Below are positions 22,755-34,465 of a stretch of 64,000 nucleotides of DNA, in pieces. Position numbers and translations under genes: made by a program. The notes beneath the pieces are model-generated. The model was given only the letters and a program-made list of their open reading frames with translations, made no database searches and had not been told where the DNA came from. The stretch spans positions 40,654,501-40,718,500 of the forward strand of contig CM074865.1 of assembly GCA_037501455.1 (NCBI GenBank), read 5' to 3'. This stretch comes from Lantana camara (taxonomy: Eukaryota > Streptophyta > Magnoliopsida > Lamiales > Verbenaceae). How positions within the stretch are numbered: position 1 is the first letter of the stretch; every line of letters starts with the position of its first letter.

Positions 22755-25700
22755 TGTAGCACCCGTGCGCAAGATACCATATCCCCCCGTACGGAGACCT
22801 AACCCGTATATGAAATGGATAATCTATACACGAGCTAAATCACGACGAACAGGGACACTACACACACACTATGCTAGGTGGGACTAACCCTTTAACCATA
22901 TAAGTAGGAGATAACAAGAATTCTGAGTAGAACTAACGAAGCAGAAGCATTAATTAACATATAACATTTACATTGAGCAATTAAGCTCCAAAATAGAATA
23001 TTTACAATGCTAACATGCTATCACGGCCTATCAAATACACTCAAGTCATAGTCAATACATTAGACGCATAAATAAATTAGTATGAGTACGTGTAAGACCC
23101 AAAATATAGAGCTAGAGACAAATGCGAGACACACCGACTCGAATTCCCGCCTAGCTCCACTTATTCCTGCACAAAACAACTGAAAACAATCCGGGTTCAG
23201 TCTATAGGAGACTGGTGGGTATAAAACAGGGCATAATATGTAAAAAAAAATACGGAATTTAAACACATTCATGCATATTATAATACCGAAAGAGGTTTTA
23301 GAGCAATTTCCCAAGTGGGTAAAACAAGAAGTCATCAAACGGGATTATAACTCTCATATTCATTCAATCATTAGGTTGTACGTGAGCCCGGTGAGAAGGC
23401 TAAGTCTCCAACCTCCACCTCGTGTAACCATTAAAGTGTTAATTAGGTTTTCATGCATACATTCTTTCGTGCTCAATCAATCGATCAATCATAATCTTTC
23501 GATCATTCATAATCGTTCAAGAAATCCCCTTTTTCCTTCGGGCGGTGGACGTGTTTGTAAGGCTTGGCCATCTCAATCATTGGCCAGTGGGGTTCCATGA
23601 GTTCCCCAAAGGCACTCAGCTTCCTGTCCTCGCTAATCTCCTAACGAGTTCCGGACTCTGTGGTTTGGTGGAACTAGTGTACGGGTTCATTGTCAGCCTG
23701 AGCTTCCCCGGATAACCACGTACACTAAGTCCTAGGGCCCCCATTACGTGCAATCATTCATGTCTCGCCAAAACATTTAGGTAGGGTGTTCAATAAAGAA
23801 AAGGGCTTAACGTTAAAATCATAGACTCTTTGAAAGACTCGATATATATATATATATAATAAGTTGGCTTAAAACATTTCACATTGGGAGTATATCGGGT
23901 CATTTAACTAAGTAGTAGAGAAACCCACCTTGAAAGACAAAAAGAAACAGCAAGAGCCTCACTGCTCGTCCTCGTCTCCAACTAGACCCGAATCTGTGCA
24001 AAGAAAGTGATGTGGGACTCAAATGACCACATAAGACGCTCGGCAATACTATGCATATGATATGAGACGCATAAGAGGTGAAAATCATGTTATGATATCA
24101 TATAGCCAACTATGTCATTCAAAACCTTCAATACATATAGGTTTCACGTTCAAACATTTCATAACATTCATGATTCATATTAAAACGGGCCATAAGTTTG
24201 ATACATTGATTATAACATAGGTACCGACATATATACTATGCATATATTAAGTAGAAAAGTAAGAGGATTCATTTAAGACGTCCAAGGAATGCAAGAAAGT
24301 ACTTAACGTTTCATTGATAAACAATTAGGCCACATTATAGCATATTAATTCATATGAGCACTTAAATCACGTTATAAATTAAAACATAAATTATAACACG
24401 TTATTTAACCATTTAACCATGTAACTAATTCATAAAAGAACATAAAATTCACATATAATAAGCATAACTTAAGTATAACACACACACCCACACGGTTCAA
24501 AGTGAAGAGAGTGGTATCGGGGGTTAATAATTTCCAGGCCAAAAGCGTTAATGGGGGTTAACAGGGGCAGTTGCTTCCTCCAGGGATGTTAACGGGAGTA
24601 AACGTTTTTATAGGTAAAATGGGTAACGGGCGTTAACGAGGTCAGGCTATCCTCCCCTGTTTCTCTTCTTCTTCCTCTCCAACGAACCAAAACCCCATGA
24701 ACGTAAAACCCCTGTTCCAAAAGCTAGGAAAGGCAAGGAAAGTTATCTTCAAGCTTAAGAAACAAGTTCATTAATGGTGGATCATTCAATTCTCAACTAC
24801 CATAAAAACTAAGTTCATAAATGCAAGAAGGAAGTGAAAGTAATCAATTTTATGACTTAAAACAATCAAAATCTCCAAGGAATCAAAGAGATCAAGAAAT
24901 CAATTCATAACCTAACTATTCATTCATGCCTTCAAATCTCCATCAATACTAGCTCAAAATTAGGGATTCATGGCTTAAAATGACCAAAAATGAATGTATA
25001 TAACAATCCTAAACTCACCTGTTGAATTGGTTGAAGATTGGGAGAGATTTGAGCTCAAAATCTCCAAGTTTGGCAAAGTGGCGAGATAGAACTGGAAGTC
25101 TGGGACTTGGCTGAGTTTTTCTTCTTTGTGTTGAGTGTGGTTCGGTTGGGAGAGAGTAGGGGATGGTAGTGGGCTGAACTAGGGTTCCAAAAAGTCCAAC
25201 CATGGTTAATTTGGTCAAGTATTGTAGGAGTTATGAAGAAAATTGTGGAGTATGGCAGTTTTGTGGACGAATCACTTTTCGGTTGAATTTCGGAGGTTCA
25301 AATAGGCTTAGAAAAATATAAGGCTAGATTCATTAAACCCAAATCTTCGATATGAGTCCAACGGAAATAAGGGTGCGTTCAGGTGCTCAAGATATCACAT
25401 ACGGAACCAAAGGTTCGCTAATTCCTAGTTAGCCCCCGTTTTGGTTCCAACATTCAAAATAAATTCAAAACTCAATCAAACAAATCCGAAAATGTAAAAC
25501 GAGCATATATACACGTTCATAACACACATATCTCCAACATATAAAATTTCCACAAAATTTCGAATTCAAAGCATATAGAAACGGCACACAACCATATCAC
25601 TTAAGTACATATAGTTCAAGAATTCATATAAATTCCATTTAAAATATTTCATATATTCAAGGATTTCAATTAATAAGAAAACTAAAACATATAATGGCGT

Positions 25701-25775
25701 AATTATAATAATTTAAACGCGCAATTAGTGAGCACACAAGTTATACCTGCACGGTCAAAATATCGGGCCGTTACA
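22755..25775 (-). mobile_element. LTR-I, solo LTR (3.0 kb), minus strand
   Basis: Bounded by perfect TSD ATATT (22750-22754 and 25776-25780). Minus-strand start TGTAACGGCCC at 25775, end GGGTGCTACA at 22755. Predicted splice layout on the minus strand: donor CAG|GTGAGTTT at 25018, middle exon 23993-23929 (65 nt, CACAG before, AAG|GTGGG after), hairpin CAGTCT/AGACTG at 23198-23214, acceptor GCAG just right of 23166. Its 3021-bp length almost equals LTR-G without its insertion (3022 bp). No internal region or second LTR, so it is a recombination product. No gene. Confidence 0.9.
24547..24635 (-). repeat. Palindrome cluster of LTR-I
   Basis: Three copies with arm type GTTAACG: 24547-24562 (arms GTTAATG/GGTTAAC), 24588-24603 (GTTAACG/AGTAAAC) and 24624-24635 (perfect TAACG around GG). 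It is the most degraded of the clusters. It lies between the predicted donor and the middle exon, as in the other LTRs. Confidence 0.7.
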
Positions 25776-26542
25776 ATATTTATGCAAGGTGGTTCAAAAT
25801 CCCTAGGGTTCCCAAACTCAGTGGACTTTGTTTTCATGTTCACTAATTAACTCATTTAATTATTAATTTTAATTGAACAATAAGTTCTTAACTTATTCTC
25901 CAAGTCTAGCTAGAGATGCTTTCTTTCTCCTACAATAGGAAGTTTGACTTTTCAGGTGTCTATATGGCGACACCCTTTTGAGCCTATATCAAAGATTACA
26001 GAGTTAGCTCTTATGAGACATTATAGAATCACAAGTCAAAGGATTATTAATCACGTCATTGACCTGTGAGATATTTCCTAATCTGAAAGTTTCTAGGAGA
26101 CTTCCTTTCCTATTTAGGAATGTTCTCACGCGGGGCATCTTAGTGATGAAGTTCTTGTAACAATCACCCTTATGTACTATGAACGCATCATCGTATGCAC
26201 TTATCATTCCATCAAACTGAATGATCCTTCAAAAGGACATAATCACATAAGCAAGTCTCAACAGAGTCAAGGTTGACACTCCCACTGTCTGTCGAACTCA
26301 TTGACTTGGAGAAGTTTCTAATCCTCGCCTATGGAGTTAAGGACAATGTTTTTAACGGCCTCATCGGATTAAGGGAGTTCAAAACATACAAAACACAGTC
26401 AAACCCAAACAGACATAAATAAGCACATAAAGAAGTGATTGCCTATGAACAAAATCATCTTGTTTATTATTCCAAGACTGTTTATGATTTTACAAGGAAA
26501 TAGTAAAGCATAAACATTGCTTTAAGGGCACTATTCCTAACA

Positions 26543-26557
26543 GTCTCCCACTTGCCC
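26543..26557 (-). other. Polypurine tract of Copia-J
   Basis: On the minus strand GGGCAAGTGGGAGAC abuts the LTR start TGTTAGG at 26542. This form of PPT is typical of copia elements. It has none of the GGA-loop hairpin found at the gypsy PPTs. Confidence 0.8.
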
Positions 26558-26558
26558 G

Positions 26559-28080
26559 TCAAAGCCATTCAGGTGCTAATCTAAGTCCTATCTTCTGAAG
26601 ATGTCCTTCGAAAGCCTGTTGACTAAGAGCTTTTGTAAGTGGATTTGCCATGTTCTTTGTCAATGTGACCCTTTCAATTTGTACATCTCCTCTCTTGATT
26701 ATATCACGAATTAAGTGATACTTCCTCAAAATGTGCTTAGTTCTTTGGTGAGATCTTGGTTCTCTTGCTTGAGCAACCGCCCCTGTTGTCACAAACACCA
26801 TAACGGGGTCTTTAATGCTAGGAACTACACCCAGCTCATGGATAAAGTTTCTTACCCAAACACCTTCCTTAGCAGCATCGTTTGCAGCTAAGTATTCGGC
26901 CTCAGTGGTCGAATCTGCAGTGGTCGCTTTCTTGGAACTTTTCCAACTCACTGCATCGCCATTCAGGCAGAATATGTATCCTGACATTGATCTAAAGTCA
27001 TCCATATCTGATGTAAAGCTTGTATCACAGTATCCTCTAATGGCAAGATCTTGCGGGCCTCCGTAAACCAAGAACAAATTCTTAGTTCTTCTTAAGTACT
27101 TAAGGATGTTCTTTACAGTAGCCCAGTGACCTTCACCAGGGTCAGAATGGAATCGGCTAGTCAAGCTGAGTGCATAAGCCACATCCGATCGAGTACATAG
27201 CATTGCATACATTATGCTTCCTATTGATGATGCATAAGGAATTTTGGACATCCTGGTTTTTCAATTTCAGTCTTGGGGCACAGCTTCTTCGAACGAACTG
27301 TTCCCGGGCCCATTGGAAGTTTCCTAAGTTTGGAATCTTCCATACTAAACCTCTTTAGTATTTTGTCTATGATAATCCTAACAATCTCCTAGATCTATCT
27401 CGATAGATCTTTATGCCGAGAATGTAGGATGCATCACCAAGATCCTTCATCTCAAATTGGTTCGATAACCAAGACTTTGTTACTTTCATGTCATCCTTCG
27501 CATTCCTAATGAGGAGGATGTTATCCACATAAAGTATCAAAAACTAAACCGAGGTTTCCAATTCTTTCTTGTACACGTAGGACTCATTCGGATTTTAAAT
27601 AAAGCCAAACGATTTGACCGCTTCATCAAACCAAATATTCCAATTCCTAGAAGCTTGTTTCAATCCGTAGATTGATCTTTGGAGCTTACAAACCTTTTGT
27701 TCGCTCCCACTGAATGTGAACCCATGGGTTGCTCCATGTAAATGTCTTTGTCAATGTCTCCATTGAGAAAGGTTGTTTTCACATCCATTTGACATATCTC
27801 ATAGTCATAATATGCTGCAATGGCAAGCAAGATCCGAATAGATTTTTGCATTGCAACCGGTGAGAAGGTTTTATCAAAGTCTACACCTGGTCTTTGAGCA
27901 AAATCCTTAGCAACTAATCTTGCTTTAAAGGCTTCCGCGCTACCATCTACTCTAAGCTTACCCTTATATATCCATTTGCACCCTATGGGCCTGATCCCAT
28001 CAAGTGGATCAACCAAGGTCCAAACTTGATTAGAGTACAGGGAATCCATTTCGGATTTCATTGCTTCTTTCCACTATTCA
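26559..28080 (-). pseudogene. Copia-J reverse transcriptase-RNase H
   Basis: Frames at 28061-27660 and 27251-26559 carry the domain. Motifs: VWTLVDPLDGIRPIGCKWIYK, AFKARLVAKDFAQ, DFDKTFSPVA, CQMDVKTTFLNGD, YMEQP; then SIGSIMYAMLCTRSDVAYAL, the RNase H triad region with STTEAEYLA, and the end KHILRKYHLIRDII...MANPLTKAL. The stretch from 27655 to 27255, which should hold the YVDD-type catalytic core, is broken by frame changes. The order (RNase H after reverse transcriptase, integrase before it) is that of Ty1/copia. It is dead. Confidence 0.92.
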
Positions 28081-28111
28081 GAGTCCGAATCTAACAGTGC
28101 CTCCTCATAAG

Positions 28112-29170
28112 TTAATGGATCATTATCCATTTGAGATGTTTGGTGGAGAAAACCATACCATCTCTCTGGTTGTCTAGGATGCGTTCAGAACGTCTTATTT
28201 GAGGAGGATTTATGCGTGCATCACTCTCTGGGATTGGCTGAGGGACATTAGTCGACGAACTAGGCGTTGGACCTTGGTCTCGAACCTCTTCGAGTTCTGC
28301 GATCTTACCTTTCTTTTCTTTAAGGAACGAGTCCTCAAGAAAAGTAGCGTTTCTTGACACAAAGACCTTTTGTTCAAGAGGATCGTAGAAATAATATCCT
28401 ATTGACTCTTTAGGATATCCTACAAAGTTGCACAAGCTTGATCTAGCTTCAAGCTTATCTCCTACTGTCCTCTTCACATAAGCAGGATAACCCCAAATTC
28501 TTAAGTAAGAATAGTTAGGGATTTTGCCAAACCACATCTCAAATGGGGTTTTGGGTACAGATTTGGAGGGAACAAGATTCAGAATCTTAACTGCTGATTC
28601 TAAGGCATACCACAGAATGAAGGTGGCAACTCAATGAAGCTCATCACGGAACAAACCATATCAAGTAAGGTCCTGTTCCTTCTCTTCGAAACTCCATTTA
28701 ATTGAGGGGTTCCCCGGAGGAGTCTACTGAGAGATAATTCCATTATCTCTGAGATGACTGACGAATTCGTCACTTAGATACTCGCCACCTCGATCAGATC
28801 GAAGTGTCTTAATCTTGTGACCAATTTGGTTCTCAACCTCCCTTTGAAATTCTAAGAATTTCTCAAAGGCTTCGGATTTATACTTCATTAAGTACACATA
28901 ACCAAAATGACTAAAGTCGTCTATGAAGGTTATGAAATACTGATGATTGTTTCTCGTACTTACACTAAGTGGTCCACAAACATCAGTATGGATTAAATCC
29001 AATACTTTAGTAGCACGTTCCACTTTACCATTAAAGGGAGTTTTGGCCATTTTTCCTTTAAGACATGATTCACAATGAGTTAACTCTTTAAGTTCATTAT
29101 CATAGAATGATCCTAAACTAGTTAACTTAGCAATCCTATCTTTGGAAATATGCCCTAAACGTGCGTGCCA
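28112..29170 (-). pseudogene. Copia-J integrase and linker
   Basis: On the minus strand: a zinc-binding segment with CESCLKGKMAKTPF near 29050, core motifs LIHTDVCGP and FIDDFSHFGYVY, LRSDRGGEYL near 28790, then a stop and frameshift near 28730. In the resumed frame the catalytic glutamate of the usual GVSERRNRT-type motif is lysine (AAG). The linker frame 28537-28112 has MWFGKIPNYSYLRIWGYPAYV and RRSERI-like sequence before reverse transcriptase. The broken frame and the lost glutamate make it inactive. Integrase places new DNA copies in the genome. Confidence 0.9.
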
Positions 29171-29600
29171 TAAAGAAGCCGAGATCTGTCATCTCTTTTA
29201 CGTTTGTTTATTTGTTGTATATTCAAAATATTAGTGTCTTTAGTTATGTAAAGTCCATTAGATAATGTACCAAGCAAAACGGAAGTTTTATTCTTCTTAA
29301 GATAAAAGTTTCCATTTCTAGAAAAAGTCTCAAATCCTTCACAATCAAGTATTGGAATGGAAATAATATTACAAATAATAGAAGGTACATAAAGGACTTT
29401 GTTCAAAACTAAAGTAAAGACACCTAAATATAATCTACACGTCCCAATGGCCTGAGCTTGAACGCTTGTTCCATTCCCAACCTTCAAGACACATTCTCCT
29501 TCTTCAAGCTGTCGAACCTCATTTAGCATCTGTACATCATTACAGATATGAGCTCCACAATCGGTATCAAGTACCCAAGAATTAGAATCAATAGATAGAT
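29155..29600 (-). pseudogene. Copia-J protease and pre-integrase region
   Basis: On the minus strand the sequence reads WVLDTDCGAHICND near 29575-29535, an aspartic protease active site of copia type with D-T-D where D-S/T-G is usual. It is followed by the frame 29529-29155 with LNKVLYVPSI and GLYI, typical of the stretch between protease and integrase. A frame break at its end separates it from the integrase zinc region. Confidence 0.8.
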
Positions 29601-29627
29601 TTACTTCAATAATAAAAGAACCTCTCT

Positions 29628-30301
29628 TTAGAGTATCCTTGTACTCTTGGTAGTTCCTCTTCCAATGCCCTTTCTTGCCACAATGGTGGCAAACGTCCTC
29701 TCTCTGATCTCTTTTCTTCTTGGCCTTTCTCTTTTTAACCCTCCATCGGGTTTAAGAGATCTCTTCTTATTGGGATTTTTCTTCCCTTTGCCTTTAGAAG
29801 GTCTAGAGGAGGAAGTGACCATCATTACTTTGTTATCCTTCTTGATCGTATGTTTAGCAGTCACAAGTTGACTAATCAGCTCAGTGACAGTAGCATAAGC
29901 ATGATTCATATTGAAGTTCACCACGAAAGGATTGAATGATGGTGGACGTGATGCGAGCAACAAGTCCACAATGAGTTCTTCACTCAGTGGCATCTCCATA
30001 GAGGTCAGTTTCTTGTTCAATGCAAGAAATTTGAGACCGTGCTCATGGACACTTGTACCTTCTTTCATTCTGAGATGAAAGAGCTCCTTAGAGGTGTTAT
30101 ACCTTAAAACAGGCTGTTTGGGGAAGTACAATTGCTCGAGGCGGTCATAAATCTCCCAAGCATTTTTCATTGACTAGTGTTGCCTTTGCATGTCCGGAGA
30201 CATGTTGGCCAACATGAGGCAACGGGCTTGAAGATTATCTTCGTTCCACTGTGCAATCGCAAATCTTTCGGCCCGAGTTGGAGCTTTGCCTTCAGCAACA
30301 G
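29628..30301 (-). pseudogene. Copia-J gag, C-terminal two-thirds
   Basis: On the minus strand: APTRAERFAIAQWNEDNLQARCLMLANMS in short overlapping view, then a stop near 30175, then AWEIYDRLEQLY, TSKELFHLRMKEGTSVHEH and KGKGKKNPNKK. A zinc knuckle CHHCGKKGHW is visible in another frame near 29680, with its last cysteine changed to tyrosine. This is the UBN2/gag-polypeptide type common in copia elements. LTR-D interrupts its 5' end; the missing N-terminus is at 51573-51663. Confidence 0.88.
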
Positions 30302-31442
30302 TGTAACCTCCCGCTCGTCCGGCCGTATAGTTACGCCGTCTCGAGAGTGCTACGTATGCTTTTAAATTATTTTAATTATGTAATTATATGTTTGTTACAT
30401 TGTTTAATTGATATTCTTAAACTTATCTGAATGATTTGCTAAGTACGTGTCTGAATACTTGAACGTTTTTTATCTCGTTGACCCGTTTTTTATCCGTTTG
30501 AGTTCGGATTCGTTTTCGATTTTTGTAATTATGTGATATGCATGAATTATATTTGTTATGAATGTATTTAATTGAGCATTGAATGTTTTTGAGTTCATTT
30601 GATACGGTTCTTAAAACGTTTTATTTGTTAGGGACTTAAAGGCCGAACTAGTTTTAGCGCGCCTTGGGTTTCGGAAGGCGTAACTCGAGCTCGAGAACTT
30701 GGATTCAAATTTTGGAAGTGCCTTTAGACTCGTAACAAAGAAAGGAACCTAAAGAACCCAACTTTATATTTTTCTAAGCCCGTTTGATCCTTCGAATTTC
30801 ACCCATACCGAGCCTCACGCGCAGATTTGCCACATTTTACTGTTTGACCAATAAGTTTCTCATTTCTTATCCAAATGACCCCAAACTTGGACCCACACCA
30901 CCCTAATTCACGCCTATATTCTCCCACACTCACCCATTTCAGCCCCCAGCAGAGAGAGAGATGAAAGAGAGTTGGAAAGAAGAAAGAAGAAAAGAGAAGA
31001 GGGCTATTCACTTTGCCAGTTTCTTGCTCGTTCCACCGCCGATTCACCTCAAATTCGAAAGGTAAGTCCATGATTTTGTTCTCCATCTTCTCCTCTTTCT
31101 TTTAAGTTCTTATTTGCTGAGTTTCATGGAGAATTAGGCATTATATGATCTATGGTATGAATAGTTAGGTTTGAAGTCATATTTGAATCCATGCCTTCTA
31201 CTTGCTTTCCTTGAGATTTGATGCATGAATTGTGATAATTTGAAGGTCCATGACTTGTTTTTATGATCCAATATTGTGCTCCTTGTGTGTATATAGGATT
31301 CACCATTAAATCTTGAAAAACATGAATAGTATAGGTTTAATTCTTGCAAGATATGTATCAGCCTTGTTATTTCTTGATTTTAACTCGTGTTTGGTGTGTG
31401 ATTTGCAGGTAGAAGCTCGAAGGAGACGAAGTCTGGGCCCGT

Positions 31443-31531
31443 TAACGCCCGTTAGTGCACTTATGCACAAAATGGGTGTAACGACCGTTAGTAGACCCGT
31501 AATCTTCTGACCTCACTAACGGTCGTTAGTG
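31443..31531 (+). repeat. Palindrome cluster of LTR-D
   Basis: Three copies: 31443-31454 (TAACG around CC), 31479-31490 (TAACG around AC) and 31514-31531 (perfect 8-bp arms CACTAACG around GT). A half copy, GTTAGTGG, follows near 31538. The centre dinucleotide varies (CC, AC, GT) while the arms stay paired. Confidence 0.85.
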
Positions 31532-31673
31532 GCCAAGGTTAGTGGTTTTTGAGTTTGTTTTGCTCTGTTAACCTTCGTCCGAACTCCGATTGACCTAAAA
31601 TGTTAACCACAAAAACCTTTTTGAGTGTAGAACATTCTCTTGGAATCACCTTAAAATTCATTGTGGTTTATGA

Positions 31674-34445
31674 TGCAAAGCCCCGGTTTTCAATTTATAC
31701 ATTATGGGATATTATGTAAATTTCATAACATTAGATGTATTCCATTTCCATGAATTTATGTGAAATTATTGTTAGCGCGAGGATTTACGTGAATTAATTG
31801 CTCATGTGACTAAATGCTCCTATGTGGCCTTACTTGACCATTTATTTAAATATGTGGATTCAATTTCCTTAATGTGATTGGAGTTAAGTGATCATATTCC
31901 ATGGAATGAAACTTGATTGCATAAATTTAATTATTGGAAGGACTTAAGTGCAAAATGAGTTGAGTCATGTATTGTTAGTGTAAGACTTTATATTATATCA
32001 TATTCATCATCTCTTCCTTACATTCATTCATCAATTTCTCCAAGAAATACACACACTCACACCTACTCTATCATGATCAAAACACCATAGAAGGAAGGAA
32101 GGATTTCATCATTTTCAAGCTAGATTTTGGAGGAAATTTTGAAGTTGGAAGCATCATCATCATCATACCATCATTTCTCCTTTCTTTCTTTCATTAAGGT
32201 AGAGTTGAGAATTTGATTGAATTCTTGAATTTCATATTTGAAGTTAGGGTTTGAAAATTTTGAAGTAATTCCTTGGTTATATGTAGTTAGAAGCATGATC
32301 ATAATCATTACACTCAAAAACTTGCATGAATTCTTGAATAATATGAAGGTGGGATGCTATGGAATTATGTGGGTTTTGGATTGAAGTTCTTGATGATCTA
32401 TGCATGTTTCCATGGATTAAATGGTGTTATATTGCTACATATGAGACATATGCATGATATAGGATAGTTTTGAGTTGAATTACTGCCTTGGTTTGATGTG
32501 GGAAGGCTTGGGAGCCAATTTCCTATTGTATGCCCTGTTTTTCGTCCAGATCTTTTCCAAACTCCCGTTTCTGCTTTCAGTGCATTTTTCACACACCCGT
32601 TTACCCCTCAAATGACCTCCGATTGACCTGATTTTTGAACCATTGGAAACCTCTTGAAGTATAAAACAACCTACAATTGGAATCATCTCAATATATTTTG
32701 TTATTTGTGAGATATAATCAATTATTTTTGGTGTCACCACTTTACCAGAAATCCACAATCACCTAACTTCGAGCGTACGCCATTTTCTCTTCATTTTTGA
32801 ACTAGAATACGAGCCATATATCCTCGGAAAGGTCTATATGTCTAGTTTCTTATACATTAAGAAACACTTAATTCCAACCTCTAGAACTCAAGACACTCCA
32901 ATTTTCCTACATCCTGTGCATTTCCAAAATCTATCAACTTTTGCCCAACTTTGCCAAAACCTCTCTTATTGCGTTTCTTTCACCTCCTTGGCTCCCGTAT
33001 GTGACTTATATGCGTTATATGCTTGATTAATTGATAATTGTGCTACTCTGTGACACTTCTTGGTATATAATTGCTCCAACATGATTGTGTGACTCCATGC
33101 TCTATATGAATTGAACATGAAATAATTGAATGATATGAATACATGATTCATTAATATTAATTTCACCTCTTAGGTGTTAATTTGTTTTAATACATGCTAA
33201 GTGTCACTTGATTGCTAGTTTATTTATTTACATGAGCATGGCCGTGCATCATACTTGGTCTCTTATTGAGTCTCGTCTCACGCGTTCCCGTTATTCCCTT
33301 TATTGTCCAGTTTTTCTCCAGGGCGGAGATCATTGATCGTTTGGGCACTTTCTGGTATCCTTGTCTTGTTTCATCGCTTGTCAGGTGAGGTTTAATTTCT
33401 AGAAATATAGAACCCTTACAAACCTATGTGATCTTTCGGCCAAAATGTATCTATATATCTATAATTTCCCAAAACCTTATTGATTTTCAATTGAATTACC
33501 GAATTGTACCGATTGATTGATTAATTGATTGTTTTGGCTAGTATATTGTTTACTGTGGGCCCGAGGGTTAGTGTATGAGCCAACCGGAAAAGCATGGGCT
33601 GACGGGTAACTCTGCACTCCCCTCACATTGTTGGGATAACCCCTAAATCCACTAGGAGATTAGTGGAGGAAGGAGTTCCAGGCGTAGGGACTGATGAACC
33701 TTATGCCCAGATTGATTGGGTGGTGGGGCCTTGCAATCCCACCATCACCCGGAGGAAGAAGGAGTTATTGAAACTGCTAATTGTGCACTCTAAATTGATT
33801 GCTTGATCACCTAATCACTTAATAACTGAATGATTCTACACTGTCGGAGAAAGGTTGGAGAATTGCCCTCACTCGTCGGGCCACTGATTGATTGAATTGT
33901 AAATTGGACAGTTGTAATCTCGGGCGAGAATTTCTTTAATATTTAAACTCATATTGCTTCCTTTTATAAAACATTACCCGAGATTATGGCTTGCATGGTA
34001 ATTACGCTAATATTTATTTATAAACCCCTCACTCAGTCTTTCATAGACTGACACCTCACATTTTCAGGTTGCAGGTTGCGTGCTAGGCGGGACTGAGTCG
34101 ATCTTTATCTTCAGGTCTAACATCATTTCATGTACATTAGTGAGTCATATACGGTTTTGTATCTTGGTAATTGTATATATTATAACTTGTGCTTGAAAGT
34201 GATTGTATATATTGAAATATTGGATACGAAGATGGTATTGATGAAATGCATGTATCTTATGCTTCCATTTTAATTTTATGCATGTTGGTACTTAGTTGAG
34301 GGTTAGTCCCGTGTAGCTATAGTGTCGGTTTTTTTTGTATTGTCTCCCGTTCGCTATAGGCTTGATTCATGTATGGGTTCTCGTTCCATATATGGATTGA
34401 ACTATAGTGCGGGGGATGTGGCTACCTAGCGTTCCGGGTGCTACA
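31674..34445 (+). mobile_element. 5' LTR of LARD-A
   Basis: It starts TGCAAAGCCCC (3' LTR: TGTAACGCCCC) and ends GGGTGCTACA. Layout as in the 3' LTR: donor AAG|GTAGAG at 32198/32199, middle exon 33311-33384 (74 nt), hairpin CAGTCT/AGACTG at 34034-34050, acceptors TTTCAG 34067 and TTGCAG 34074. It is about 110 bp shorter than the 3' LTR; most of the loss is in the palindrome cluster, where one fused copy remains (32557-32570). Confidence 0.88.
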
Positions 34446-34453
34446 TCCTAAGG

Positions 34454-34465
34454 TGGTATCAGAGC
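34454..34465 (+). other. Primer-binding site of LARD-A
   Basis: TGGTATCAGAGC, complementary to the 3' end of plant initiator methionine tRNA, 8 nt after the LTR end. It shows that minus-strand DNA synthesis would be primed as in Gyp-B, although the element encodes no reverse transcriptase. Confidence 0.92.

Larger units (their letters stand above)
22367..26542 (-). mobile_element. 3' LTR of Copia-J (split by LTR-I)
   Basis: Two pieces, 22367-22754 and 25781-26542, together about 1.15 kb. The minus-strand LTR starts TGTTAGGAATAGTGCCC at 26542 and ends at 22367, where TG...GGAAACAGCAGAG is the shared terminus seen at 53939 in the 5' LTR. It aligns with the 5' LTR through CTAGGGTTCCCAAA, AATAAGTTCTTAACTTATTC and GGAGCACCA. 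Compared with the 5' LTR it lacks the G-box region. Confidence 0.85.

Noticed and set aside
29647..29871. Plus-strand frame opposite Copia-J gag
   Set aside because: Antisense shadow of the gag zinc-knuckle region.
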